This document shows positions 43,555 to 53,853 of a stretch of 64,000 nt of DNA, piece by piece. The stretch is from contig CM071570.1 of the NCBI GenBank assembly GCA_036426205.1, forward strand, positions 74,369,763-74,433,762, in the 5' to 3' direction. The position numbers were made by a program, and so were the translations under genes. Position 1 is the first letter of the stretch. Every line of letters begins with the position of its first letter. The stretch is from Ascaphus truei (lineage: Eukaryota; Chordata; Amphibia; Anura; Ascaphidae). Below the pieces are notes generated by a model that was given only the letters and a program-made list of their open reading frames with translations, did not search any database and was not told the origin of the DNA.

Positions 43555-44189
43555 ATATACCACAACTGAACACCAACAAGACCCAACCCATGGAGGTGGA
43601 GGCTCTGATATGCCCCAAGTCCTGGGAACATCCAAGTTCCCCAATCATATTGGTGACCAACGCTGATGTGGTGCAGGCAGTGATTCGGGCTTATCTACAA
43701 GAGGCCGGCGAACTACCCCTATCCTCTCTACGGATCCATCCAGTACTCAAAGAAGAGTGTTGTAGGATCTCAGCCCAAGAGGGATATGGTCAACTCTTCA
43801 ATAACGAAGCGAGGTTGATCGAGATTTCACCTGGGGGAATGAGGCACATGGACGTGGTGTGCAGCTATCCGGGCCGTGATGAGACCAACTGGTGGTTCTC
43901 CCTAGAGACCACGTCCGAAGAAGGGTACAAGATGGTACCAGAGATAACAGAGTGGAAATCCTTGAATCCTGGGAGGATCAAGGTGATCATCCAGAAAATC
44001 TCGCCTCACCCTATACAATTTGATGTTGGTCAAAGACTGGGTCGGATATACCCAGGTACACTAATAGAAACTCTGCCTCAGGTGAACGCCGCTACCATAC
44101 AAGAAAAGCCTGCCGGGTTGCAGTTTGATTTCAGGGAATCGACCCTGCCAGTGGACTGGAAGAAACGGCTAAGTTGGAGGAGCGCCTAG
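43536..44189 (+). pseudogene. Gypsy pol, protease-RT linker
   Basis: About 217 codons starting MVQVQLNIPQLNTNKTQPME, through KSWEHPSSPIILVTNADVVQ and NEARLIEISPGGMRHMDVVC, to the start of the RT (VDWKKRLSWRSA). This is the segment between protease and RT; no catalytic motif. A frameshift at about 44185 separates it from the RT proper. Confidence 0.55.
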
Positions 44190-44860
44190 AGGTGTTCTCC
44201 ACCAGCGAGATGGATATGGGCTACAGCAAGAATACCCATCACATGTGATCTGGCTGAATAATGCCACGCCATTCTGGGAGTTTTCCAGATGCATTGCTCC
44301 CAGATATGTGAGGACGTGAGGAACGTCCTGAAGGAAATGGAGACTGTGGGCATCAAAACGGAATCCCATAGCCCATCCCCAATCATGGTGGTACGCAAGA
44401 AGAATGGGTCAGTCTGCCTTTGCATAGACTACCGGACCCTGAACCATCGTACCATCCCTGACCAGTACACTCTGCCGCGGAGAGAAAAAATCCTCAACAT
44501 ACTGTCAGGAAGCCATTGGTTCAGCATTCTGGACTTGAGGTCTGGGTACTACCAGGTACCTCTGAACTCCGGAGATCAGGAGAAGATGGCATTTGTCTGT
44601 CCCCTCAGGTTCTATCAGTTCACTCGGATGCCCCAAGGCATTTGCAGTGCACCCGTGACCTTTCAACGACTAATGGAGAAGACCATTGGCGATATGAATC
44701 CACAGAATGCTTAGTCTATCTGGACGACATCATCGTGTTCGGCAAGACCTTGGAAGAGCACGAAGAACGCCTCCTGAAGGTGTTGGATAGACTGGGTACG
44801 GAGGACTTGAAACTGTTGCTGGACAAATGTCGGTTCTGCTGCACGTCAGTCACCTAAATG
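44190..44860 (+). pseudogene. Gypsy reverse transcriptase domain
   Basis: Reads ICEDVRNVLKEMETVGIKTE, SPSPIMVVRKKNGSVCLCID (motif 1-2), YRTLNHRTIPDQYTLPRREK, FSILDLRSGYYQVPLNSGD (catalytic Asp), KMAFVCPLRFYQFTRMPQGI, then after a frameshift near 44700 CLVYLDDIIVFGKTLEEHEE with the YLDD box. It ends LLLDKCRFCCTSVT-stop. Typical Ty3/Gypsy order with at least one shift. Confidence 0.82.
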
Positions 44861-45084
44861 GGTCACATAGTGTCTGCTGAAGGAGAGGCTACCGACCCCG
44901 CCCAGGTCAAAGCCGTAGTGAACTGGCCCTAACCAGACAACGTGATGGTGCTGCAGTCCTTCCTGGTATTCTGCGGATACTACCGTCGCTTCTTGAAGGC
45001 TATTCCAGTAAAGCCAAGGTTCTCAATAATCTCCTAAAGATTTATCCAGAGGAACTTAGACGGAAGGCCACAACCCCACAGACA

Positions 45085-45680
45085 CCATTCGGAGACAAGT
45101 GGGACATCTGCCTGCGAACAGGCATTCGTCAGGCTCAGAAAAGCCTCACGGAAGCACCCGTCTTGGCTTACACTGACCCCGAGCAGCCGTACATTCTATA
45201 CAGTACATGGACGCAAGTTTCAGTGGATTAGGAGCTGTACGCCATCAAAAATACCCTGCTGGCCTCCACCCAGTGGCGTATGTGCGCCGAAGCTTGACAC
45301 CATCGTAGCAGAACTATCCAGTTCACAAGCTGGAGTTCCTCACACTCAAATGGGCGGTAGTAGTCAAGCTCCACGACTAGTTGTATGGAGTCTCTTTTGA
45401 AGTGCGGATGGATAACAACCCATTAACCTACATATTGACTTCCGCCAAATTGGATGCTACCAGACACAGGTGGCTAGCGGCCCTGTCCAACTATCAATTC
45501 ACCCTCAAATGCAAGCCTCGGCCTTTAAACATCAGCGTAGATGCTCTGTTCAGAAGACCGGGACTGAGTGCAACACCGGACGAAGGCCCATGGGAAGAAA
45601 TCCCTGGACCGTGGATACAGGCTATGTGCTCGACTGCCTCCATAGTGGAGAACAAGGTAGCCTTCTCTGAGTAAAAAGTC
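45085..45680 (+). pseudogene. Gypsy RNase H domain
   Basis: The connection/RNase H part is visible in several frames: AYTDPEQPYILYS-like near 45170-45200, KLEFLTLKWAVV-like near 45330, and VRMDNNPLTYILTSAKLDAT, ALSNYQFTLKCKPRP, NISVDALFRRPG at 45381-45570 (terminal Asp of the VDALSR-type motif). Frames shift near 45205 and 45380. Degenerate. Confidence 0.65.
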
Positions 45681-45951
45681 AATGACTCGCTGGGATGCCA
45701 ATCCAAGGCACTTCCTGCCGCCTACTGCCATCCAGATGGCATGAACAGCACCCAAAACACCATCATGAGGTGGAAAGAATTACTAGAACACCAGATGTGT
45801 GACCCAGTGGCTAGAGCGATATGCCAACCGATCCAACAAAACAAACCCTCATTGGTGAAGCATGCCCCCACCGACACAGTCACCATTATAATGAGGGAAT
45901 GGGACAAGTTCAGCATTGAGCGTGGTCTCCTCCACCGACTCGTCCCCTACC

Positions 45952-46857
45952 TGTCACGGGAGACTCCTGTGGCGGGTAGGATCTCGGTGGCCGGAACAGC
46001 ACGAGCGTAGTAGATGTCACAAGCAGAGATCAGAGGCAGGCGGCAGATAGCGAAGTCACACTGGCGACACACTTTATTCGAGCTTGGCTAGTCCCACGAA
46101 TTCGGGTATACCCGGGTGTATTGAGGTTTGTGCCTGTTTTCTGCCCGAGTGCATTGGGTTATTTTCCAGGCAGGGATTGAAGCATTTTATTCCCGCTGGC
46201 TGCAATACTGCACAGTATAATATATATTAACTGCATTACAATTCATGAATTTATGCCATCTGGTAGACACGCGAAGCATTGCAGCCTATTAAATCCTAAT
46301 CATATCATTAAAAGATCAGCCGCCCGTCAGCCAGGCATGAATCAGGCTGGGAAGGCAAAGCAACGGGGCTTGTCAGAGGTGAGGAGCGCGATTCCCGAGT
46401 ATCTGCCAAGTACATACTGGGTATTTGCTCGAATAAAGTGTGTCGGTGCAGTCAGGTAACAGGCAGGGGTCCAAGGCAGGCGGCAGGTAGCGAAGTCAGG
46501 TAACAAGCAGAGGTCGGCAACGAGGAGACTGGAACAGGACAGGGGAGCATGGACAGTTCTGGGGCAGGGGACTGAGAACGGGAACAAACAGGACAAGCCA
46601 GATTACAGCACAAGAGCCTTTACTGTGAAGAGACTCAAATACAGGTACAGGTACAGATCAGGATCAAAGACAGAGCATGTGCATGGAGTTGACTTGAAAC
46701 AGAGGCAAAGGAAACAGACAGGAAAACCGAACTATAAGACGAGAGAGGAGCAACAAGAAGACAGACAGACAGAGAAACCCAGAGCCAACAGAAGGCAGCA
46801 GCACACCCAGTGGACAAAGAAGCTATGGCTAGGCAGGAGGTCTAGGCGACCCTGACA
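45952..46857 (-). repeat. Left (3') LTR with MITE insertion
   Basis: Matches 49621-50095 except for a 391-bp MITE (46059-46449) and a duplicated ~37-base internal segment (CAGGCGGCAGGTAGCGAAGT ...). Without those it is about 475 bases, equal to its partner. Confidence 0.8.
46059..46449. mobile_element. CACTGGCGACAC-end MITE, copy 2, in LTR
   Basis: Same element as 39826-40222. AGTCA occurs on both sides (46054-46058 and 46450-46454), and the partner LTR has a single AGTCA (near 49724), proving a 5-bp duplication and fixing the ends. Starts CACTGGCGACACAC; the right end reads TGTGTCGGTGC. Superfamily not assigned. Confidence 0.75.
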
Positions 46858-46951
46858 TTACTCCCCTCTTGAGATCGTTCTAGACGATCCTCCAGGCTCT
46901 TCCGGAGGCCTTGATGAAAAGTGGACTCAAGGTGACCCACTTCTGGGGTTG

Positions 46952-48684
46952 TTAAGCGGGCAGAGGGTACTCCACAGGTACATTGGTTGCTGCAAGGAAC
47001 CTCCGAATGGGTGCGTTCAACCCAAATGCAGGGGCAGAGACATCAGGAACGTGAGCATCAAGGACGGGTGCAGCCTTTCCACATGAGTCAGTGGGGACAC
47101 AGAGTTCGCTCTCCATGGTCTCCTCTTGCGACTGCCGTTTCGTGGCATCACCCAATGAAAGACCAGCTATTTGAGTTTTCAGCTCTTGAAGCTGTCCTTC
47201 TGCACTTCTTTTCCCACTCAAAGCAGTTGTCAGTTCAGCTTTTTTGGAGTTGGGTCGCAACTCCATCTCTCCCAGCTGACTTGGAACAAGGCTTAAATGG
47301 GTTTCTTTTTCTTTATTTCTGACCTGTAGCTGCTGGTACTCCTCACAGACTTTGTCCAGCTGCAGCCGGGCCTTCTCATGGGCTGTGTGATTCAACACTT
47401 TGCAGGCATCAGTCATCTTGACCCCACAGCGCAGTGTTAGGCCAGCCACTTGACGGACGGACACCTCCTCCCTCTCTTTTTTGGCAAGCTGTGTCTTGAG
47501 CTCAGCGATCTGCGCCTGTAGCGCTGTGAGATACTGTGATGTGTGTTCAGCTGTCAGCTTCAGCTCTTTCATTTGTAGGTGTTGTTGCAATTTCCACTCC
47601 TCAGTGAGAGATCCCTGGTTAAGTGCATCCTGCAGTGCTGTCTGCACGTCTATTTTTTCCCGGGCCAACTGTTTCTTCTCCTCTCCTAATACATGGAGTT
47701 TCTTATCTCCTTCACTGACTTGGACATAGAGATTCTTGCAATCTTCGGTTACAGTTTCAAAACTGATATTTAACCCTTCGAAGATTTCTCTCAATGAACA
47801 TAGTTCTGTGTTGAAGTGGCAACTCTTCTCCTTAGAGGCTTCCAGCTCTGTAGTAAGCCTGTGAACCTCTTTCTGAGATGCTTCCAGTGCTGCGTCAACT
47901 TGAGCCATGAATGTCTGGTACTGGGCAGAATCAGCGTAGGCCTTCTCTAGCTTACTTAACAAGATCACCCTGTCATTCTCCAACTGATATTTTTCTTTTT
48001 CCCAGTCACCCTCTGCTTGTTCCAGCGCTAATTGCATCCTTGACTTTTCTTCTATCAATAGTCTCTTCTCCTCTTCTGATTCATGGAGTCTTTTATCTCC
48101 TTCACTGGCTTGGACAGAGAAGTTCTTACTCATTTGGTTTATAGTTTCAAACCTACTATTTAACTCTTTGGAGGCGTCTCTCATAGAACATATCTCTGTT
48201 TTCGATCCTCAGCAGCATCAGCATATGCCTTCTCCAGCTCACCTGACATGACATCCAGGTCACTCTCCAACTGGTGCTTTTCTTTTTCCTGGAGAACACA
48301 CTTAGCAATTGCTGAGGATAGACAGCTCTGTAGTGCAGCCTTGGCTTTTTGCGCTTTATCTAAACGTCCATGAAGACAATCAATCTCTTTTCATGCAGAT
48401 TGAAGTGTCTGAGTTAGGGCATCTTTTCCTGGATTAAATACATCGTTCTTTTCTTCCACTATTCTTGGGCTAAATCTGTGAGTTGCCTTAAGCTGCAGCA
48501 TATCTCTTTCATCAAATGCAGACTCTGGGGTTCATCCTTAGTTTCAACTTCCACAGTAATACCTCCCTTCTTTTTCTTCTTCTTCCTTGCTTTGAGAAGT
48601 TCTGAAGAATCAGTGGTACTGTGTTCACATTTACTGCTCAAGACTGTTTTCAGAGTGGGAGCCATAACTTCAGACATACTGTAG
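46952..48684 (-). pseudogene. Long coiled-coil protein frame inside LTR element
   Basis: Reading the minus strand: Met at 48677 (MSEVMAPTLKTVLSSKCEHS), a Lys-rich stretch (ARKKKKKKGG), LTDLAQE, then (after a frameshift near 48460) KAQKAKAALQSCLSSAIAK and GELEKAYADAAEDRKQRY, with one in-frame TGA. A second shift near 48190 leads to a clean 410-codon frame (48184-46952). That frame has continuous heptads: SEGDKRLHESEEEKRLLIEE, LTTELEASKEKSCHFNTELC, ALQAQIAELKTQLAKKEREE, LQVRNKEKETHLSLVPSQL. It ends NVPVEYPLPA-stop. Composition is Glu/Lys/Leu/Gln-rich with no catalytic motif. Similar segments (DKRLHESEEEKRLL / DKKLHVLGEEKKQL) repeat inside. Possible origin: a captured host coiled-coil gene, or a divergent gag. 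Confidence 0.65.
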
Positions 48685-48861
48685 GGAAACCAAACTTCCC
48701 AAGAAACCAGTAATGCAGAAAATATATCTTTAAAGCAGAAGCATTAGAATGAACAACAGGAATATTAGACACAGAGAGACACAAGATAGGAGAGCTGACC
48801 TTTTGAGACTTTAGCATCAGTCACGGAGATTTATAAATGCAAGGAAAAAACATAGACAGAG

Positions 48862-49150
48862 AAACCTGTAGCTATATCTGAAACTTTAGAAATCAGGCGT
48901 AGGGATATCATACAGATAGAGAAAACCTGCAGTTAAATCTGAAACTTTAGAAATCAGGCATAGAAATATCAAAGACAGCAGGAAACTACTACAGAGAAAA
49001 CTTGCAGTTAGATCTGAAACTTTTGACATCAGACATAGGAATATCAGACAGAGAACACTGCAGTTAAATCTGAAACTGTTGATATCAGGCGTAGGGATAT
49101 CATACAGAGAACCCTGCAGTTAAATCTGAAACTTTAGAACCAATCATAGG
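48862..49150 (-). repeat. Tandem repeat in leader of LTR element, five units
   Basis: Five ~56-75-base units, each with CTGCAGTTAAATCTGAAACT and ATCAGGCATAGG-type words, starting near 48862, 48922, 48997, 49054 and 49110. They lie between the 5' LTR and the coiled-coil start on the minus strand. Units differ by point changes and one insertion of about 15 bases. Confidence 0.75.
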
Positions 49151-49620
49151 AAGAACTACAGATTGCAGGAAAAATCACAGCATGCAGTAACAAAATAATG
49201 GAAGCACTCTTGTCTTTTGAAATGGGAACCCTGTGAACAGCAGTGGTCCAACCAGGGATGCAGAGACAAGCCTTGTCCAGGAAATGAAAAGTCAGAGTCC
49301 AAAAAGGTGGCAACAGGTACTGCAAGGATTAACCCAGGCACTGCACAAAAGAAAAAAACCTCAAAGAAAGGTGCACTTGTCTCTGCAACAACAGTTCTAG
49401 ACTCAGCAGAAATGTTTTTTTCGTTATGAACGCAATAATTCTTGCAGAACACTTAGCAGCAACAAAAAAAAAAACTTCAAGATCCCAACTTGGATTTCCA
49501 AAAAAGAAACGAAAGTACTTATCTTCAACCATGCGGATGTGGTCTGCTGCAGCAGGCAGGAAAGGGTGCAGGCAGAAGAAGAATCTGTTCCAGCGAGGTC
49601 CAAAAGTGGCCTCTATTTTC
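49151..49620 (-). other. Leader of LTR element after 5' LTR
   Basis: Begins GAAAATAGAGGCCACTTTTGG directly after the LTR on the minus strand. No complementarity to a standard primer tRNA is recognised. Several A/T homopolymers. The ORFs here have no known motif. Confidence 0.45.
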
Positions 49621-50095
49621 TGTCACGGGAGACTCCTGTGGCGGGTAGGATCTCGGTGGCCGGAACAGCACGAGCGTAGTAGGGCTCACAAGCAGAGATC
49701 AGAGGCAGGCGGCAGGTAGCGAAGTCAGGTAACAAGCAGAGGTCGGCAACGAGTAGACTGGAACAGGACAGGGGAGCATGGACAGGTCTGGGGGCAGGGA
49801 CTGAGAATGGGAACAAACAGGGACAAGCCAGATTACCAGCAAGGGCCTTTACTGTGAACAGACTCAAATACAGGTACAGGTACAGGAACAGATCAGAATC
49901 AAAGACAGAGGCATGTGCATAGGAGTCTGACTTGAAACAGAGGCAAAGGAAACAGACAGGAAACCGAACTATAAGACAGAGAGAGGAGCAACAAGAAGAC
50001 AGACAGACAGAGGAACCCAGAGCCAACAGAAAGCAGCAGCACACCCAGTGGACAAAGAAGCTATGGCTAGGCAGGAGGTCTAGGCGATCCTGACA
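49621..50095 (-). repeat. Right (5') LTR, 475 bp
   Basis: TG...CA ends, intact and without the MITE found in the partner. It serves as the empty-site reference for the MITE. Confidence 0.82.
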
Positions 50096-50099
50096 CTAC

Positions 50100-50383
50100 C
50101 ACAATCACCCCGACAGGAAACAGTTGGTTCTGCCCAGAAGCCTGCAGTACCCTGTCCTATAGTCCCTGCATGATGACCACGGATACCTGGGGGTAGATAA
50201 GACCTTCGGACTAGTGAGGGACCAATTCTTCTGGCCCAAAATGCAGGAGTCAGTAGAACGCCATTGCCAAAATTGCCTGAGGTGTATCCAGCGGAAGACA
50301 CTGCCCACACGTGCGGCCCAAATGTGTAACCTAAAAAACTCCAGTCTCATGGATCTAGTCTGCATGGACTTCTTGTGCATAGA
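50100..50383 (+). pseudogene. Gypsy integrase, zinc-binding N-terminus
   Basis: Reads LHDDHGYLGVDKTFGLVRDQ, FFWPKMQESVERHCQNCLRC, IQRKTLPTRAAQM, and LVCMDFLCIE, where it is cut. His-X3-His followed by Cys-X2-Cys is the HHCC zinc finger that precedes the integrase core. Continues at 53854 after the PLE. Confidence 0.78.
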
Positions 50384-50503
50384 AAAAAAACAGAAGAAAC
50401 AGTGCACTGCCAGGGAGCCAGGTGGTGAGAAAATATGAAATCCTATTTATTCAGTACAAAACAAATTTAAAAAAAAACATCACCCCAGGAGGGGGACAAG
50501 GAC

Positions 50504-50543
50504 CTCCTACGCGTTTCAGACCCTTAGGTCCTTTATCAAGGAG
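50504..50543 (-). ncRNA. Hammerhead-like terminus of PLE
   Basis: Minus-strand order: CTCCT (stem I), TGATAAA, stem GGACC TAAG GGTC, TGAAA, CGCGT, AGGAG (stem I partner). The fold matches the other PLE ends; the first core box reads TTGATAAA instead of CUGANGA, so probably degenerate. Confidence 0.4.
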
Positions 50544-51439
50544 TATAGGGTCTGGGGCAACCTAGACCACTTATATATACTTCTCATAATTAGAGATAAT
50601 TGGAAAAAAGAGGCATACCCCTCCACTGCGCATGCGCGTGACGTCACGCGAGGCGCCGCTACCTCAGTCCCTGCACCGAAGAGTGGAAACGCCCCCCGTC
50701 CCGTCAACGCATGCTCATTAGCGGGCCACACTTGACTCACATCTCTCTAGTGGTCTAACAGCTCGCAGTGAGTCGCCGCCCCCCAGGACACACCTCCCGA
50801 CAGCTGACTGGTCAAAGCGCCATCACTCAGCTACTAAACACTACGGCTGTAAAGTGCCCCTGAAATGACCCGTCAGTCCCTCGGCGAGCAGCACAGGGTC
50901 CCTCAAGGACAACACCGCAATATCTGCCATGGCCCCCTGTAATTACATACTGTATACCCAGCGATTATAAAAGAAATATAATCCCTCCGCTGAAGTGCAA
51001 ATAAACACAGGGTGACGTCACCACTGTTGACTACCCATGTTGCTCCAAACCCCACACGTACATAATGTTACAATATTATACAATGCAAATCCCCCGTTCA
51101 GAATATAAATACATAAATAACAGGGGAAGGCTTAAAGCAGTACAAATACAAATGTAAACATACATAAAAACATATTCTAGCAGAGTTACTAGCTAAGTAT
51201 TTTGTTCCGCTTTACAAGAATTATGTCCATCCTCCCAGAGTGAGGAACCATTAAAACGACAATGTATCAATAATACTGTCTTACTTCAAAAAACAGGCAT
51301 AATTATATAATAAGGACCAAATTGATGTTTGTTAATATTTGTGGTGAATGCACCTTAAACAAGCCAAGAACCATTCAATAGCTACATAGATAAATATATA
51401 TATAAATGCTTAATATGCAGACCAAGAACAATAGAAAAC
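50544..51439. other. PLE 3' UTR
   Basis: Sequence between the ribozyme-like end and the purine tract, with GC-rich (50630-50830) and AT-rich (51040-51420) parts. No frame of note. Confidence 0.5.
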
Positions 51440-51600
51440 CAGGAAAGGAAGGAGGGGGAAGGGGAAGGGGAAGGGGAAGGGGGAGAGGGGGGGAAGGGGA
51501 AGAGGGGGGAGGGGGGGGTGGAGGGGGTGGGGGTGGAAAGGGGGAAGGGAGGGGGAACTTAAGGGTGGGAAGGGGGAAGGGAGGGGGGAAATCCTCACTC
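51440..51600. repeat. Purine-rich tract 3' of PLE endonuclease
   Basis: GGGGAAGGGGAAGGGG-type sequence of about 160 bases, at the same place as 19780-19925 in the other PLE: just downstream of the endonuclease stop. Gly/Arg- and Pro-rich frames here are artefacts. Confidence 0.7.
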
Positions 51601-51688
51601 TTGGCATAAATCCTACATATAACACATACTACCGATTGAGGAAATGGCTGAGATTCCACTCAATATTAAGACCGCAGGGAGCCCTAGT

Positions 51689-52036
51689 CTATAAAATGAA
51701 TATCCAATAAGCTTCCCTGTGGTCCAAAAGATTGTGCCTGTCACCCCCTCTCTCGTGAGCGAACACTTTTTCAATCCCTCTGACTGTCAATCCTTTTGTC
51801 CCTCCCCTCTCACATTGTGAGAAATGTTTAGATACTGGATGTGTACAGTCTTGTTTTTTAATTAATATATGTTCTAATACCCTGATTTTGAGGGACCTAG
51901 TTGTCCTCCCTACATAATTGGCTCCACATCCACATGTCAATAAATAAATGACATATTGTGTGACGCAATTTATAAAGGATTTAATTGAGAATGTTTTCTT
52001 AGAGGATAAGCCCGTAAAATGGGCTGAATGTTGCAT
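51689..52036 (-). pseudogene. PLE GIY-YIG-type endonuclease, N-terminal break
   Basis: Reads INCVTQYVIYLLTCGCGANY, VGRTTRSLKIRVLEHILI, HPVSKHFSQC, LTVRGIEKVFAHERGGDRHN and AYWIFIL. VIYLLTC ... YVGRT is the GIY-YIG core as in the 20-kb copy. A stop/shift separates it from the upstream linker. Confidence 0.75.
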
Positions 52037-52166
52037 ATATTGACAAATTTTACATCCTCCACATTTAAAAGAACCCTTAGTAACAAATCATTTTAGCCTT
52101 TCTATAGACGAAGCGTGGGCCCTTATCTACAAAGTCTACCAGACTAGAATCCATATGTAGAATCCA

Positions 52167-53325
52167 TCAATGATTACGAATAATTTGTTGAACATGCTGG
52201 CTACATTTATTATCTTGTGTAATCATAAGGGGTATATCGTCTCTAGTGAAACCTGATTTCCCCTTTGGGCTTCTGTTCTTATTAACATCCTTAGTGAGAT
52301 TGGTAACATTAGTAACTACTGTCTCCCTCATTCTGGGGCCCACCTCTTTTGGGTCAAATAAACTCTGTCTATCCATGGCTGATACTTCATGATAAGTTTG
52401 AAGCAGGTCTTGGCTTCTATATAGCCTCTCTGCTGGAACCGGTTGCAAAATTCCTCAGACTGCTGGATGAACCCCTCCTCCGTGGAGCAGTTCCTCCTCA
52501 GTCTGAGGAATTGACCTTTTGGGATAACATTAATGATCATACAGGGGTGGCAACTGTCCGCTCTCAATAGCATATTCCCAGAGTTTGGTTTTCTATATAA
52601 TCTATTTGAATGTTTCCATTAATATCTATAAATAACCGGAGGTCCAGGTAGTGAATGTAATGCCAATTGTAATCATGTGTGAACTGTAAATTGTTCGAAT
52701 TTTGATTAATAAAATCAAAAAATGCGTGCAATGTGACTAAATCCCCCTCCCAAATCATAATCAGTTCATCAATGAACCTCTTATAAAAAGTGATGTGTTT
52801 TCTAAATGGATTCGTGTTCGTGAAAATAAATTGAGACTCCCACCACCCCATGAACAAATTAGCATAAGAAGGTGCAAAACTTGTGCCCATTGTCGTGCCC
52901 TGTTGTTGTAAATAAAATTTGTGATCAAATAAAAAATAATTGTGTGTGAGTAAAAAATTAATTGAATCTAGAATAAACGCCGTGTGGAATTGATTACTAT
53001 CTGGACCCTCCAGAAAATGGCCGATAGCCGTCACCCCCTGGTCATGTTTAATGACTGAGTATAATGAAGTCACGTCCAAGGTCACCCATACTGACTGGGG
53101 TCCCCACTTGACCTGAGCTATTTGGCCAATCAAGTCACCGGAATCCAACAGAAAGGAAGGTAAGCCCCTAACACAGGGCTGGAGATATTGATGAATGTAT
53201 TTGGAGAGACCATCTCCCAAAGGGCCATTAGACGACACGATTGGTCTCCCCGGGGGGTCGACAAATGTCTTATGGACCTTTGGGAGATGGTAAAACACAG
53301 GAATAGTGGGATGGGGATTCCACAA
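52167..53325 (-). pseudogene. PLE reverse transcriptase
   Basis: Reads TIPVFYHLPKVHKTF, PPGRPIVSSNGPLGDGLSKY, WVTLDVTSLYSVIKHDQG (catalytic Asp), LQQQGTTMGTSFAPSYANLF, YKRFIDELIMIWEGDL, YLDLRLFIDINGNI, then after a frameshift near 52570 PKGQFLRLRRNC and RGYIEAKT. The catalytic FIDD box reads FIDEL: the second Asp is replaced by Glu, which would abolish or cut activity. Further stops in the linker (52573-52167). Confidence 0.8.
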
Positions 53326-53335
53326 AAAGGTAATT

Positions 53336-53836
53336 TCATCTATTCAATACCTGGGTGATTTCACCTACTTCGATAAGATCTTTAAATGCTTTAAGAAACC
53401 CCTCTGTGGGGTCGCATGGTAGCACAGAGTAGGTAGTGGTATCCCCCAGTTGGCGATAGGCTTCCCTGAGGTAACAAGTCCTACTCTGGACCACCACAGC
53501 TCCCCCTTTGTCTGCATTTTTAATAACAATTGTGGAGTTCTTTTGTAATGATAATAATGCCTGTTTTTCTCCCCTATTCAAATTCTGATTAGCTCCACTA
53601 GTAAACGAAAACCCCTCCACTAATATTCGAAGATCTCTAATCACCAGGTTCTCAAAAGTCGTAAGATACGGACTTTTGGCAAACTGAGGATAAAAGTGTG
53701 AGCCTCTCTTGAGATTGGATTTCCAGGAGCTGAAATCTGGTACAATAGTCCCTAATGGTTCCTCATCAGAATCCCCTAATAACTCATTAAGATCAACAAC
53801 ATCCTGAAAAAAACAAGCCTCTCTGAAGGCTGACAC
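53336..53836 (-). pseudogene. PLE protein N-terminal region
   Basis: About 166 codons, MSAFREACFFQDVVDLNELL ... KKNSTIVIKNADKGGAVVVQ, ... YLREAYRQLGDTTTYSVLPC. The string KNADKGGAVVV is the N-terminal PLE RT motif, as in the 29-kb copy (KPTDKGGAVVIM). Separated by a stop/shift near 53330 from the RT frame. Confidence 0.75.
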
Positions 53837-53853
53837 TGGTGTACCTATGACTA

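Larger units (their letters stand above)
45952..50095 (-). mobile_element. LTR element carrying a coiled-coil frame, no gag-pol
   Basis: Flanking LTRs 45952-46857 and 49621-50095 start TGTCACGGGAGACTCC and end CGA(C/T)CCTGACA. CTACC flanks the element on both sides (45947-45951 and 50096-50100), a perfect 5-bp duplication. It is reversed relative to the host Gypsy. The inside (46858-49620) has a purine-rich tract by the 3' LTR (AAGAGGGGAGTAA on the minus strand), a leader with tandem repeats (48862-49150) and a coiled-coil protein frame (48684-46952). No RT, protease or integrase motif is present, so it depends on another element. The 526-bp solo LTR at 26975-27500 is of the same family. Confidence 0.8.
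50384..53853 (-). mobile_element. Penelope-like element inserted in integrase
   Basis: CATAGA occurs on both sides (50378-50383 and 53854-53859), a short target duplication, and the integrase reading resumes. On the minus strand: N-terminal frame 53836-53336, RT 53325-52564, linker 52573-52167, endonuclease 52036-51689, G/A-rich tract (51440-51600), AT-rich UTR and hammerhead-like terminus (50504-50543). No inverted arm is present, so this copy is simply 5'-truncated. Confidence 0.8.

Noticed and set aside
51375..51659. Pro-rich and Gly/Arg-rich frames on both strands
   Set aside because: They arise from the G/A tract after the PLE endonuclease; no stop codons can occur in such sequence.
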